Below, in pieces: positions 47,883 through 59,655 of a stretch of 64,000 nt of DNA. Numbering within the stretch: position 1 is the stretch's first letter; every line of letters starts with the position of its first letter. Position numbers and translations under genes: made by a program. The notes beneath the pieces were generated by a model. That model was not told where the DNA came from, made no database searches, and saw nothing but the letters and a program-made list of their open reading frames with translations. Origin of the DNA: Brachynemurus nebulosus (taxonomy: Eukaryota > Arthropoda > Insecta > Neuroptera > Myrmeleontidae); NCBI GenBank assembly GCA_035578155.1, contig JAPWDM010000017.1, positions 1,636,001 through 1,700,000 of the forward strand, read 5' to 3'.

Positions 47883-48239
47883 GTGTGTTGACAGTACTGA
47901 TTGGTTTGATCATAGACGGTTTCTGCACACCGTGTACGCCATCTACACTTAAGTGAATTTTACTTCCAAGTAATTTACCTAATGTATACCTATTATAATA
48001 ACAGTGTTTTAGTCGGATTGTTGTCATTTCTATAATATATTGCTGAAGTATATTATAATGTTGAAGTATATTATATTGTTGAAGTGTATTAATGTAATTA
48101 TTATTTTTTATTATTAATAATTGTTAAAATGGTTTTGGGCCGCTATAAACAGTTATAGGTTATATATTTTGGTCAATACTAAGTCTTTGTAAAGTTTCAG
48201 ACGAATCGGTTTTTAATCGTTGAGTAGTGTTACTTGTTA
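47883..48239. other. No recognisable gene
   Basis: GAAGTATATTATA-type triplet near 48045-48085 (three short tandem units of about 20 bp). No coding features. Confidence 0.4.
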
Positions 48240-48775
48240 GATATGTTGTAGAAATGTAGAACATTAAAAAATAAGCGACACGCATTTTTTTTATCTGTGA
48301 AAAACGGTTTGAAGGGATGGCCCTTCAAAAATTGGGGTAAAAATTCCATTTTTCAAATATCTCAAAAACGGTAAGAGATAGCGCAAAAGTTTCATTCACA
48401 AACAAATCATTTATCTGATTTTAGCAGTTTTCTAAATGCTATTTATACAAATATAACCAATTCAAGTAATTGAATCACGTATACATATATATTTATTACA
48501 ATTATATTAATTTTAGTAGTTTAATTTTTACTAGATGAATAATTTGTAACAGCTGGTACACATATAAAAATAATACGCTGGTATACTACAACATGTATTG
48601 ATTTTCGGAGGATCTTTTTTCGTTTTCCAAAAAATAAACGATCTCCTGTGGGAGATGGGTTTCATTTTTAAAACTTTATTATAGACCCAATATGATTCTG
48701 TTTAACCGTTTAAATTGTCGGTATTGTTCCTTTTTTTAGAGAGCTATCTACTGATATTTCTGTAGGTATATAAGA
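48240..48775 (+). mobile_element. Partial copy of the 224-1871 foldback family
   Basis: ATATGTTGTAGAA, GACACGCATTTTTTTTATCT, AAAACGGTTTGAAGGG, AAAAATTGGGGTAAAAATTC and CGGTAAGAGATAGCGCAAAA match the left arm of that element in order. After unrelated sequence (48393-48725) the next phrase, AGAGAGCTATCTACTGATAT, follows. Ends and second arm are absent. Confidence 0.75.
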
Positions 48776-49619
48776 TTATTTTATTCGACGGTAATTAAAA
48801 ATTTTATTATTGTTTATTTTATTTTATCACTAAAGGCCACCGTTTAATAGTTATTTCAATTGTTGATGCACTGATACATATTTATATTTATACTAAATAC
48901 ATTTTGTGGGCCACACCGTGGTGCGTAGTTGGCTTACATTTATTGTGGCAATCACAGAACAAATAGAACGAATATAACTGTCTCTTTTCTGCAATCACTT
49001 ATGTGCAAGTATGTGCATCTTAGGCTGCTTAGTGTCAGTTGCTCAGTACCCGTCGCTCAGTGTAAGTCAGTCAAACAACAATAAATTTGATTGTTGAACC
49101 GGCACAAGTAGCGTTGTGGTATCACACACATCACACACATGTATGCGAACCAAAGGTCACGTGACGGCTATCACCACTCACACTACAGAGTTTACCGCAC
49201 AAATACAAAGTAAACACCGTGCACGTATACAACATATTTTCTATCTCAAGTGGTTACACTGGTTCCAGTAGTATAGAAATATGTATTTTCTCTCTAGTGC
49301 TCTATGGTGGCAATTCTGTAGTAGGTTTGATCATTGATTTATGACTAAGTGGACATTTGTAATTATAATTTAAACAAATATAATTTGTATAAAATTTAAA
49401 TTTATGGTGTTTATTATAAATTAATGTGTTATGCGTAGGATTGTACATATTGTTACTTATTGTAAATGTAATTTTATTTCATTTGTTGCTTTTGAATAGA
49501 GATGTTAGAATTTTCTTTACAAATACAGGATATGCCAAGCGGTTGAAAATGTTACAAGATTGGTTTAGTACTCACTGATTTCGAATTATTCTCAAAATTA
49601 TTAGCTAGTTGTATTAGCC
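48776..49619. other. No gene; possible LTR-like patch
   Basis: GTTGCTCAGTACCCGTCGCT, CAGTGTAAGTCAGTC and AATAAA at about 49035-49090 look like an LTR R region, but no second LTR, primer site or gag/pol is seen. Confidence 0.3.
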
Positions 49620-50281
49620 CGGCTGCACACCTAGGAGGTAAGACATGAGAGATACGACATGGGCGACACAGACATTTGTCTTAAGACATGGCATCTGCAC
49701 ACCTCGGAGATAAAGCACGAGAGATACGACATGAAGGACACTACTACAAGGGGAATTCTTCAATTTTCTGGCAGTAGTTTCTCATGTCAAATTTGTGATA
49801 TTACTTTTACAATACTGTTTTAGGGCATAATTGCATAAAAATGGGTAATTTTTAACATAATTAACAAAATTAATTGTAAACGATACATTTTTTGGAACAT
49901 TTTTGGACTTACAACCTTGGTAATACACAGTATTTAAATACGGTATTCAACAGTTTTTCAAAAAGTGTTTTAAATTGTCGGCATGCATCTAATATTACAT
50001 TAAAAAAATATTTTTGGAGAAAATTGACCATTTCTTTCAAATGTATAATATAATTTTTAAATTTTTCTTACATGTCGTTCGACACGAGCGACAGGAGACA
50101 AGCATGCTATGTCGCTTAAGACAAATATCTGTGTCGCTTATGTCTTATCTCCTAGGTGTGCATCAATTTTGTGTTTTCAATGCAATTTAAATGTACTCAA
50201 GCGACCCGTGTCTCCAAGCGACACATTTCTTGTGTCTTTCATGTCGTATCTCTCATGTCTTACCTCCTAGGTGTGCAGCCG
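49620..50281. mobile_element. 662 bp TIR element with doubled ends
   Basis: The first 42 bp (CGGCTGCACACCTAGGAGGT, then AAGACATGAGAGATACGACA) are perfectly inverted at the right end. A second, diverged copy of the end follows inside on the left (49690-49738) and another on the right (about 50130-50163). TTAG occurs just outside both ends (49615-49618 and 50284-50287) with 1-2 bp between, a possible target duplication. Inner words ATTTGTCTTAAG and GCGACACAGA also repeat in both orientations. No coding sequence. Confidence 0.8.
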
Positions 50282-50875
50282 CACTTAGAGACAAATGTCA
50301 GTTAAACTGTTGAACCTTTTTTCGGGTTCACAGTAAACGATGTAAATGTCTTTCCACAATACTCACATCATTATGATGGTATTAAAGATTTAAAAATTAC
50401 TATAGTCATATCGTTATGACCAAGCCCTAAGCGTATTTGTAAAAAATTGTGGATAGCTGTGTGCTTGATACCGCTTAAGTGTGTCAGTCACACAGCAACT
50501 GTAGCCGGGTTCAGATCGATTGTTATCAACCAGTTTCAACAATAAGAGAATACATATATAGTAATATGCAGGTACCGAAATACTAGCATACATATGCAGA
50601 GCAGTCGTCTCCCTCCACGGACAGCGTGTGATATTGGTACACATACAACTGTACATCACACACATACATTGATACGAGATCTATGTTGTAACATGTTGTG
50701 CGTTTGGAGGGGACAGAAATTACGTCATTTGTGACAAGCTACTGTCCACATTGAAAAAGCTAGTACAGGGATACGGAGTTTGTTTATGAATATTCTGTGG
50801 TTATGACTATAGTAATTTTTAAAATAAGTTTTTATAATTTTCGGTGGCTTAATAAAAAAACATTTGAAACTACGG
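50282..50875. other. No recognisable gene
   Basis: Short minus-strand frames (50414-50665, 50725-50916) show no family features. Confidence 0.4.
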
Positions 50876-51583
50876 TCTCTCGAAAGTTTTAGGCTTACCT
50901 TTAGTACAAGTTCCAAAGATTCGAACTTACGAAAATTGTCTTGGCGAAGTAAGCCGCGTATTTGCCTTTTCTACTTTTTTTCATAAAAAATATTAATTTG
51001 AAAATCAATAAGAACCTTCTCTGATACAATATGGTGCATTTTTTTGTCTATTTTCTTATATTTGCTAATTTTGAAGACACAATTCAAAATAAACATTTGA
51101 TACGTTTCGATGTTAATTCATAACTAAAAAATTAGTTTGCAAATATGACATGCTATTGACCCTTTTCTTTTCTTCAAAGACTCTTTGTTGTCCTATCTTT
51201 GACATCTATATTGACTATACTTGTTCCTTCAAGTATAGTCAGTATAGACGTCATCAAGCATCGTTATGTTGCTGAAAGAGAAAGGAGGATAATTCGAACG
51301 CAGTGTTCTTTGAATGAGTAAAATATTTAAATAGGTATACCTGAGCATTTGTGTTATTTGTATTATTGCTCAAAGCTTTGGTTATTAAATTATATTGAAA
51401 TAATAATTTTCTATGGAGAAAGTAAGAAAAAAAGACATAAAAAACAATTATGCTTGGCGAATTATGCTCATAAATAAATATTTTTTATGAGAAACACATA
51501 CGCTGCTCTCTTCGCCATGACATCTTTCATATGCTGAAATTTGTGGAACTTGTATTAATTGTAAGCCTAAAACTTTCGAGAGA
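50876..51583. mobile_element. 708 bp inverted-repeat element (TCTCTCGAAAGTTTTAGGCT)
   Basis: Arms 50876-50966 and 51493-51583 pair at about 75%: TCTCGAAAGTTTTAGGCTTA, TACAAGTTCCA, TGGCGAAG and GCGTAT in order. No coding frame. A strong small hairpin lies inside at 51199-51252. Confidence 0.7.
51199..51252. repeat. Hairpin with 23 bp stem and 8 nt loop
   Basis: TGACATCTATATTGACTATA(CTT) pairs with (AAG)TATAGTCAGTATAGACGTCA with few mismatches; the loop is GTTCCTTC. Confidence 0.85.
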
Positions 51584-54050
51584 AATTTTTCCCTTATTTT
51601 CGAGTTTTACACTTTAGGGCTTTGGGGGTTTACTACACTGGTGAACCTCCTTAAATATACGGAAATTCGGCTTAATCGGTGACCCACACAAGGTGGCCTC
51701 TCCTTGTTAATAATTTTTTTGTGTATTTATTAAAATTTTTGATAAATTATATTTTTTTTTTTTCATTTCAATTTATTTAGCAATTTCTTGGCTGAAAAAA
51801 TAACTTAAACTGCATTACAGACTCGGATTCTTAACCTGCATCCGAGTCCACAAACATAACATTTACGGTTCTCAATAAATAATATACTATTTGTGGGAAT
51901 TTATTCATAATCAATCGTACTGTTAACTTATTGTGGAATTTGTAGGCTTAGAGCGTATTTTCCTTATATAAGTACCAATTATGTTCTAGACTTAACTTAA
52001 AATTTAAAAGTTCTAATACTTTTATATTTTATTTTTTGTCTTCCTCTTTCTATTATATTAGTACACAGTGTTCAGTAGGTACTATCGAATATACGATCAA
52101 GTTAAGAAACTATGGAACTCTTCAGCACTGAAAGTCCGATATTTTTTTTTAAAGAATCAGAACAACAGCCGTTGGCAATTCAAACACTGTTAACGGCTGT
52201 TGTTAATCTTAAGCCCTGATTATATTTTCAATAAGTTTTAAAATACTTTTATGACAATTCTGTTTTGCAATTATAGCTTGTTGTTCCACTTTACTCAGAG
52301 TAAAATATAAACCGGAATGGGAAAATAAAATGCCACAGAAATATATGACAAAATAATGGCTTTATGTCTTGAATAAAAACAATGTCTTGACCGTGAAAAT
52401 TAATATATATTATTGTTTTTAACATCTTCCACAGATCTCTGACTTCAACTTTTTTTTCGTCTTTTCAATTTTCCCTCTTTCGCCCTACATACAATTTGTA
52501 TTGTGCAAACAAAATATTTGACTGGAATTTCTATAGTTTCTATATAACTATTAATCACATCAGTACTTTTACAATAAATCAAATTAAGCCTCCAAACGCC
52601 GACGCGACGGAGAGAGAAAAAAGTTAACAGCAGATAAAATATTTTATATTCACCTATATATAGATATATTTATACAGATCCAAAGCTATTTTTCATAATT
52701 TTCCATAAATAAAAAGGAAATTTTTTTATGATATATATTAACATAAATCATAATATATGCGTAAAAAACATTTCACGCAATTCATATTCTAAGTATTAAA
52801 ATATCATTTTATTATTTAACTCGCACTGAATTTTCTCATCTTTTCTTTTTTTGCATCATATCATACGCTAAAAGTAATTGGAAGATGTGGTATATAATAC
52901 AGACAGAGATACATGTATGTACGTATTACACGTAGTAGTACAATACAGTGGGACTACCACTGAGTTTTCTATAGAGTGCACGAAGAAATTTGTAAAACAT
53001 AGAATTCCTATGCAATTTATATTATTCAGATAACACTTCCAAATTACCAATTATTTTATTTGTGATATCTGTAAAAGATATCTAGATAATATGTAACAGT
53101 ACGTAGGTCTATTAGATACATAGTAAGTGATGTAGGTTGCATATTTGTAATTCGAACGAAAGAGTTATACGAACTGCGAATCGGCGAGTGCGTAATATGG
53201 TACCTGACTGCGATTAAAATTTGGGTCAAATGTTAAATAATTTTATGAATTACACAGTTCCACCAAAATGTTCGTGATCTTGATGGCTGAACATAGCATT
53301 CCTATGTATTTTGCGACGCTGAATCCGAATCCAACATAAAAAACTTTATACTCCTTAAATTTTTGTGTAGAGTCAAAAATATCTCTCAAAATCTTAAATA
53401 AGTGTAAATTTGTTCATATCAATATTATTACAAAAAGGAGTATGAATAGAGACTTTACTACAAATTGGATTTTTGTATTGTAATTCTTTTTCGGTTTCCT
53501 TTGTAAAAACTGAGTGATGAATCGAAGATATTAAAATTTCTTTCGTCTGAGGTAATCAATCGACCTCACTAATTTAAAGTTTCTCAGGTGCTATTCAACC
53601 ATGAAAATTAGCTTTCTTTAACGTTGTACCTATAGTTTCTATGTTGATACGTTCGTCACAAAATCTACGAACGCCGCTATTAATTTTTTTGCTTTTTTAA
53701 CTGTTGTTATAATATACGAATAAAAAAATATGTAAATCTATTCTCCAAGACGATATCGTCCTTTCTTGCCCATTTCTGTCATTGTCCGTCAGTTCTAAGA
53801 GCTGTGTCTCGTCCAGTCTTCTTCTTCCTCAGGATCTACTTAAAATCCTTCGACATGTAATGCAGACTTTCTTTTGTTCTTCCTTACCATTACCCCACCA
53901 ATTTGGTATATCCCACGAGATATCATTTGTGTGAATCATGGTCCTAAAGTTGTATCCCAACATTCCGCTAAGTTATTCATCGCACACCATCTTCATATGA
54001 TTTCTGAAAAATCTCAGCAAATTCAACAGCTTTGGATATTTTTCTGCGAT
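51584..54050. other. No recognisable gene; one perfect 13 bp stem-loop
   Basis: About 2.5 kb of AT-rich sequence without coding features. AACAACAGCCGTT (52161-52173) pairs exactly with AACGGCTGTTGTT (52192-52204) across an 18 nt loop. Confidence 0.45.
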
Positions 54051-54299
54051 TTACTTCTTTTCTATAGAGTTTTTCACTTCCTCAATTAGGACCTCTCCCT
54101 TCTTTATCTTACTTGCCAGTTGTTCCGTGGCACAGGTAATGTTGATGAAGGACTTCGACCTTCGTCCAACAAACCTTGGCGTTTCAATCGTATTGTGAGC
54201 AATTAAATCCATATCGGTTCGACCAAATACTTCCTCCCAGTGTCCGTCTTAGGGGAACCCTAAAATTGACGATTTGGCACTCACGTTCCCTAAGAGGAT
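54051..54299 (-). pseudogene. LINE endonuclease fragment (R1/Jockey-like)
   Basis: The minus-strand translation reads [15 protein letters not shown], a stop, then [38 protein letters not shown] and QLASKI. This is the layout of the apurinic-type endonuclease of R1/Jockey LINEs: LLGDFNAxxxxWG (here N for the D of GDFN), then LDLxxxNT, PTFxxxRxxSxIDxTxA. The normal catalytic GDFNAH is changed to GNVSAK and the D of IDxT is Asn, so it is dead. The frame ends at TAA 54051-54053. The RT part is not found adjacent. It could be the same group as the RNase H-bearing relic at 18766, but that cannot be shown. Confidence 0.7.
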
Positions 54300-54370
54300 A
54301 TTATTATTATTTATTCCCACTTTCACCCAAACTTCGATTATTAGTCACGCAATATAAAAAGCACAAGTTA

Positions 54371-54371
<1 letters not shown>
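54300..54371. other. Upstream flank of the LINE endonuclease relic
   Basis: Short AT-rich link between the relic and the TA tract; nothing recognised. Confidence 0.3.
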
Positions 54372-54439
<68 letters not shown>

Positions 54440-54462
54440 TATATATATATATATATATATGG

Positions 54463-54530
<68 letters not shown>
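54372..54530. repeat. (TA)n microsatellite, interrupted
   Basis: A TA tract with TTCA and GGATATGT interruptions. Overlapping frames on both strands are Ile-Tyr artefacts. Confidence 0.95.
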
Positions 54531-55744
54531 TGTGCGTTAGATGGGTATGATTTATCTGATATTCTAACTGGAGGGTATATATGTACATATTATTATATTT
54601 ATATAGAAGAGAGCTAGCTAGAGTATCGGTACAATACAATACATTCACTAGAGTGATAATTTAAAGATGGCAAAGAAAGAATGAATCCTACTACTAGGCT
54701 CCTATATACTGGAAGCTTACTGACTGTATTGTGTATATGTGTGTATAACGTCTGGTTGAAAATGAATGAATACAACAACATAAAATACAAGCAAGAAACT
54801 TTGTTTAGGAGCGTGTTGCGTCGGAAGGAAGTCGGTCAGGCGCCACTGAGATCCTTTACTGTAAATTGTATATATGTATGAATTAGCTGTAAAGAACATA
54901 TAACTGTATGTACTACGTACATAGAACCAGAACAAACATAACGAATACATGATATTTACTTATAAAAAGAAAAAAGTTGTCTTTTAAAAAATACGCAATA
55001 GTAATACACAGTCTGTGGATTTCCCGAGTTCGAAAAATTGATTGGAGGTACGCATATTGTTAAAATTATCATGGAGTTAGTTTAAATTATCATTAGCTAG
55101 CAGTTTCAAAAAAGGAAATAAAAAAAGCTACTGTACTTATATAAAGAAGCGAGTATTTCAAACTCTAAAGGATCCCTCAGGATTAGGGAGTGTTTTTGGC
55201 CTAAATACAATATTAAGAAATTAACAGCATCATTAAATACATAATGTAATAATTAGTCTCATATATCAGTATATATCAGTATTAGGGCTTTGAATGTAAT
55301 CGTTTTCGGATAAGGCCACTTTAAATGAAATTAGACTATTCTCAAATTTGGTTTCAACATGTACACAGATGTTTCTCAAAATCGACTTGTAAATAAAATA
55401 AAAAGCGTGCTAAATTTTCGTGTGAGTTGAAGGTCATTTCAAGGCCAGGTGCAGGAAAAGGATTCAAAAAATTATATCTGGTATGCTGTAAGAATACAAA
55501 GTCGTTCCAGGGCGCATGAGAAATAGTAGCATATTAGCGAAGACATTGACGTGATACGACGAGAAGCAAAAACTTTGGTAAGCCCGTAGAGTAACTACTA
55601 TTCAGTTATTTTTTGGTTTTATTTTTTTATTTTTAAATTTTTTTTTGCTTGTAATTTTTTATAAGAGGCGCAGGACTCAATGTCGCTCCAGGGTGCAAAA
55701 TTCGTAGTTATTCTTTTTGTAAGACTAATTGTCAGATTGTGCCA
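54531..55744. other. No recognisable gene
   Basis: AT-rich sequence; ATATATCAGTATATATCAGT near 55260 is a short tandem repeat. Nothing else found. Confidence 0.4.
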
Positions 55745-55830
55745 CTTACAAGGAATGTTACGGAAGTGTCCCCTAGCGATTTTCTTCATTTTACGGTATT
55801 TTGTAGTACTTGTAGAAATTACCAATAAAC
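55745..55830 (+). mobile_element. Single end of the GGAATGTTACGGAAGTGT family
   Basis: ACAAGGAATGTTACGGAAGT then GTCCCCTAGCGATTTTCTTC matches the ends at 56590 and 57655. Only this end is present here. Confidence 0.7.
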
Positions 55831-55880
55831 TTGATTTTTCCTAATTTATAAATTTTATAATGAAAAAAATTCCAAATACC

Positions 55881-56059
55881 TAAATAATAAACAAATATTT
55901 TACTTCGCAAAAATACCACTTTTATTTTGAAACTGTGACAATATTGTTTCGAACCGTCAGTTCATTTTCAAACAGAATTCTGTTGGTTCGAAACAATATT
56001 GTCACAGTTTCAAAATAAAAGTGGTATTTTTGCGAAGTAAAATATTTGCTTATTATTTA
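55881..56059. repeat. Cruciform: 75 bp arms, 28 bp loop
   Basis: The left arm 55881-55955 (TTTACTTCGCAAAAATACCA...AATATTGTTTCGAACC) and right arm 55984-56059 are complementary with one mismatch seen. The loop contains CAGTTCATTTTCAAACAGAA. It is followed at 56059-56103 by the short repeat shared with 11651-11697. Confidence 0.9.
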
Positions 56060-56202
56060 CAAATATGGAATACCATAAAGTAACGCTCAAATCTATTAAT
56101 ATTCCAAATACCTATTTCTCTTTTGTTAAAAATTTCGTTCTCACATGTAATCCCCATAACCCCCCAGTTTCGCCATCCCATTACAGATGGTAACACGTAT
56201 TA

Positions 56203-57990
56203 CTTATTAGCTAATAACTTGTAGCCTAGCCTTTTTATAGAATTTTAAAGAATTCGAGCTATGATTTCCTCAAAAAAATTTTAATAAACCCACTCTCAGG
56301 GTTGTTTAACCCCTTAAAATTATGTAAGTCCAACAAAAAAAATTGTAGACTAATGTAACCTCAGTCTAATTCTTTTGAGTACTTTTCGTCAAAATTGCTT
56401 AAGGGCTAGTATAAGAAAAATATCAAAATATGATTTTTCAACCAATTTTTGAAGGGGTATTTTACCCCCTAAATATGCGATTGGGCACGTACAGTTATAA
56501 TAATGTTTGTTACTTTGTCAACTACTACAATTTGTCTTAAAATGAACGAAATTGCAGGGGGACACTTCCGTAACATTCCTTGTTAAGCCAAAACTTTCGC
56601 CTTATCTTGAGGGGTCCTGTCAAAACTAAATTTGAAAAAGTATGTAATACAATCATTATAGAGCCTTTTTGGGAATTTGGTTTTGTCAAAAGTTTGTCTA
56701 TTTTTAAGGTCGCTATCATTCTTACCATTTCATGTACCTATTACGTACCTATTAGTTGTTATTTAAATAAAGTAAAAAAATGGTTTTTTATAGCAGCTTT
56801 TATTTAAAAATGGTCTAAAAGGTATAAAATATTTTTTCAGTGAAGTTTAAAGCAATATGCAACACAATTTATAAAAGCTTGAGGCGTTTAACTACGTTTA
56901 GTAATATTAGTAAACCTATTTCACTTACGCATGATTCATCACTTATGAATTTAAGTAATTCCCGTTTTCTTAGCTTTATCTCCTTCATTGTTGCAAATGC
57001 CTAAATTTTAAATTTGCAGTTTGTTCTTAGAAAATAATAGATTTGTTTAGAATTTAGAATTGATTTGTTTCGAATAATAATTATTTTATTTTTTAACAAT
57101 GACTCGTATTCAGTTGTATTTGAAACGAGGTATAGCTACTCACATCTGAAACGAAAATAGTTAATAATAATGCCTTAAGCTTTTATAAATTATGATGCAC
57201 ATTACTTCAAACTTCACTCAAAAATCATTTTATACCTTTTAGACCATTTTTTTTACTTAATTTTATTTTATATATTTTAGTCTGATCATAGTTAATTAAA
57301 AAAAAAAAATTTAAAGAAGAAATTTTACCGAATTTTACCTATATTTTAATCAAATATAACTACGGAAACTAAAAATTGCAATGTAAAATCAACGGACAGT
57401 ATTTGACAGCCCGAAATGTCAAACAATTTGCACAAGACTAAAAATCGCTCTAGTTTTGAGCGAATTTAGAACAAAACTAATTATACAAATGAAAAATTTG
57501 AAACTTCTAGTTTAATTAAAAGTTGTCTAAATTTTGATTGCAAGATTTGATCTAAATAAACTAACTAACAGCAAGTTAAATAAAAGCTTTTAAAAAATAA
57601 TTAAAGAAGTAATTTTTTTATCTATATTTTAATAGGTTATTTTACTACAGACAAGGAATGTTACGGAAGTGTACCCCTGCGATTTTGTTCATTTTAAGAT
57701 ATATTGTAGGACTTGACACAGTAACAAACATATTTTAATTATACGTTCCCAATCCCATATTTAGGGGGTAAATCACTCCTTCAAAAATTTCCTGAAAAAT
57801 CATATTTTGGTATTTTTCCCATGCTAGTCCTTAAGCAATTTTGATGAAAAGTGGTCAAATGGAATTTTTTTCATTGGGGTCACTTAATTTTTAAGGGTTG
57901 GTTTTTAAAAAATTTTTTAGGGAAATCATAGCTCAAATTCTTTAAAATTCTGTAAAAAGGCTACAAGTTATTAGTTAATAAAAATTAAAT
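56203..57990. mobile_element. 1.8 kb head-to-head repeat (GGAATGTTACGGAAGTGT family)
   Basis: Arms 56203-56585 and about 57655-57990 are inverted and about 80% similar by eye. Reading outward each goes AAGGAATGTTACGGAAGTGT, CCCCTGC(A/G)ATTT, GTAACAAACAT, TTTAGGGGGTAAA, CAAAATATGATTTTTC-like, ...TACAAGTTATTAG. The gap between them (56586-57654) is filled by the composite repeat shared with 40790-41450. Confidence 0.8.
56775..57605 (+). mobile_element. Dispersed composite repeat (longer copy)
   Basis: The inverted-repeat module (GCAATATGCAACACAATTTA at 56852, inverse near 57190) encloses a segment also found in the palindrome arms at 8395-8525 (ATGATTCATCACTTATGAAT, AAATTTGCAGTTTGTT). The tail with CGGAAACTAAAAATTGCAAT, TTTGATTGCAAGATTTGATC and AAGTTAAATAAAAGC follows. 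It is inverted relative to 40790-41450. Confidence 0.75.
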
Positions 57991-58449
57991 ATTTTGGGTT
58001 TTCCTCACTATAAAATTTAAAAAATAGCAAAAATAAGGTTAACTGGTAATTCCTTGACTTGAAATAGATAGTTTTGAAACACTGGAGTAGCTTGGTGAGA
58101 AGTAGTTTTATAAACAAATTATTGATACAAAAAAAAATTGGTAAAATTAAAATGTAATAAAACAAAGAATATGTGTATTAAATATATGTAGTAAAGTAAC
58201 AACATAATAATAGTAATAATAACAATAATTCAATCAAATTTTTCTCTCTGCTGCCAAAAACAATATTTGACCCAACTCCAGTTTTTTTATTTTTGTTTCC
58301 TTATTATATTAAGGACGGAAGCAATGAAAGTTCTAAAATATCAACCTGTTTTTTGATATAAATACAGGAAGATTAATAAACAACAGTATGTAGTTTGTGT
58401 CGAATAGTGGTGCAGTGAAAAAACGTAAAGATCAGTTTGCTAGTGAATA
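57991..58449 (+). promoter_or_regulatory. Upstream region of the pogo-like relic, TATA-like box
   Basis: TATAAATACAGG at about 58358-58369 lies about 90 bp before the first reading frame and could be the old promoter. There is no independent support for it. Confidence 0.3.
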
Positions 58450-59655
58450 TTGTTAGTTTACATAAATAAATTATTTATATTAATCAATATGATCATAAAT
58501 CCATTAAATGTTTTAAAGTTACTCCTGGCTTACTTTCAAGCAATGTACCTAATGGAAACCCCTGCTAACGAAGCGGAAATTCAGCTAAAAGTGTCATTAC
58601 AGGAACTATTGCCTGACAGTATATTTTATTTCAATGGTTTTGAAATTTCCGAAGAGACATCTTTAGATTTTCAAGAGCCGTTTAAAGAACACGAGGTTGT
58701 TGTTACAGACGAAGAGGAAGAATGGAAAAATAACAAAAATTTAGAACCTGATAGCTGTCTCGATACCAGTGACAAAATAGATACTGTATATAGAAGAGCA
58801 GCCGTCGAGTACAGGATGGGTCCTGAAAAAAAAATACCATAATTTGGAAGCAGTCAAACATAGATACAGAAAAGTTACTTCTATAACCCAATTGAAACGT
58901 TGGCAACGTCAATTAAATGTTGGAGGGAACCGTTTAGATAAATTGTCAAGTATATCCAAAATGACTTGATCAAGGTGCTATTGTACATGTATTGATTTAC
59001 GTAGGTGGGCTTTACAAGTTGGAAACGAAGTTGATATGTTAAATTCAGCATTTAAGGCATCAAGACGCTGGGTTTGGAGCTCCAAGAAGGCTAACCGAAT
59101 TGTTCACGAAAAATAACAAAATTTATAAACAGAAAAACATAAGAACAGTCTACCGATTTACAAAAAGAAGCTAATCAGTTTATTGAAAAAGTAAAAACAC
59201 TTATTCTCGATTATAATTTAAATAATATATATAATTGTGATCAGAGTGGATTCCAATTTGAGATGCATTCTGGTCGAACATTAACTGAACAAGGAGTAAA
59301 AAAAAGTTTAATGTGTAGTACAATCATTGTTACCGACGACCCACAGTTATACGATTCAAACGACCATATCTGCCGACGGTCGCTTATTGTCACCGATGTT
59401 TATAGTACTTCAAGAATCAAGCGGAACATTTGGTCCACGAGTCAAAGACGCTTTATTTAAAGCAAAGAATATTTTTGTTGTAGCGTCTAAATCGGGGAAA
59501 TTAGATTCTGGTAAGTTCCTTGCAAACACAAATTTTTAAGATTAATTGTCAATAAAGTATTTAATTTTTTACTTTATTTTATGGCTTACAGATCTTTTCA
59601 AAATGTGGATAAAAGAGTGGATGTGTTGTGTATTTTTGAAAACAATTGAACCTTA
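58450..59655 (+). pseudogene. pogo/CENP-B-type transposase relic with one intron
   Basis: Order seen: an acidic N-terminal part (58540-58790, DEEEEW), then RRAAVEYRM (58795-58820), ITQLKRWQRQL and GGNRLDKL (about 58875-58945; HTH region), RRWALQVGNEV, FKASRRWVWSSKKANRIV (about 59050-59105; CENP-B-like HTH), then the DDE start with CDQSGFQFEMHSGRTL (59235-59270; first Asp in the CDQSG motif), TTHSYTIQTTISADGRLLSP (59345-59400) and ASKSGKLDS. An 81 bp intron follows (59511-59591), then DLFKMWIKEWM. There are frameshifts near 58828 and 59295, stops such as TGA 58967-58969, and loss of the rest of the DDE domain. It would cut and join transposon ends at TA; it is inactive. Confidence 0.75.
59511..59591 (+). 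other. 81 bp spliceosomal intron in the pogo-like relic
   Basis: GTAAGTTCC at the 5' end and TTATGGCTTACAG at the 3' end. Joining TCTG to ATCTTTTC restores KLDS-DLFKMW in frame, which fits the protein family. Confidence 0.8.

Noticed and set aside
49035..49095. Possible LTR R region with CAGTCAGTC and AATAAA
   Set aside because: Same reasons; a single patch is not enough.
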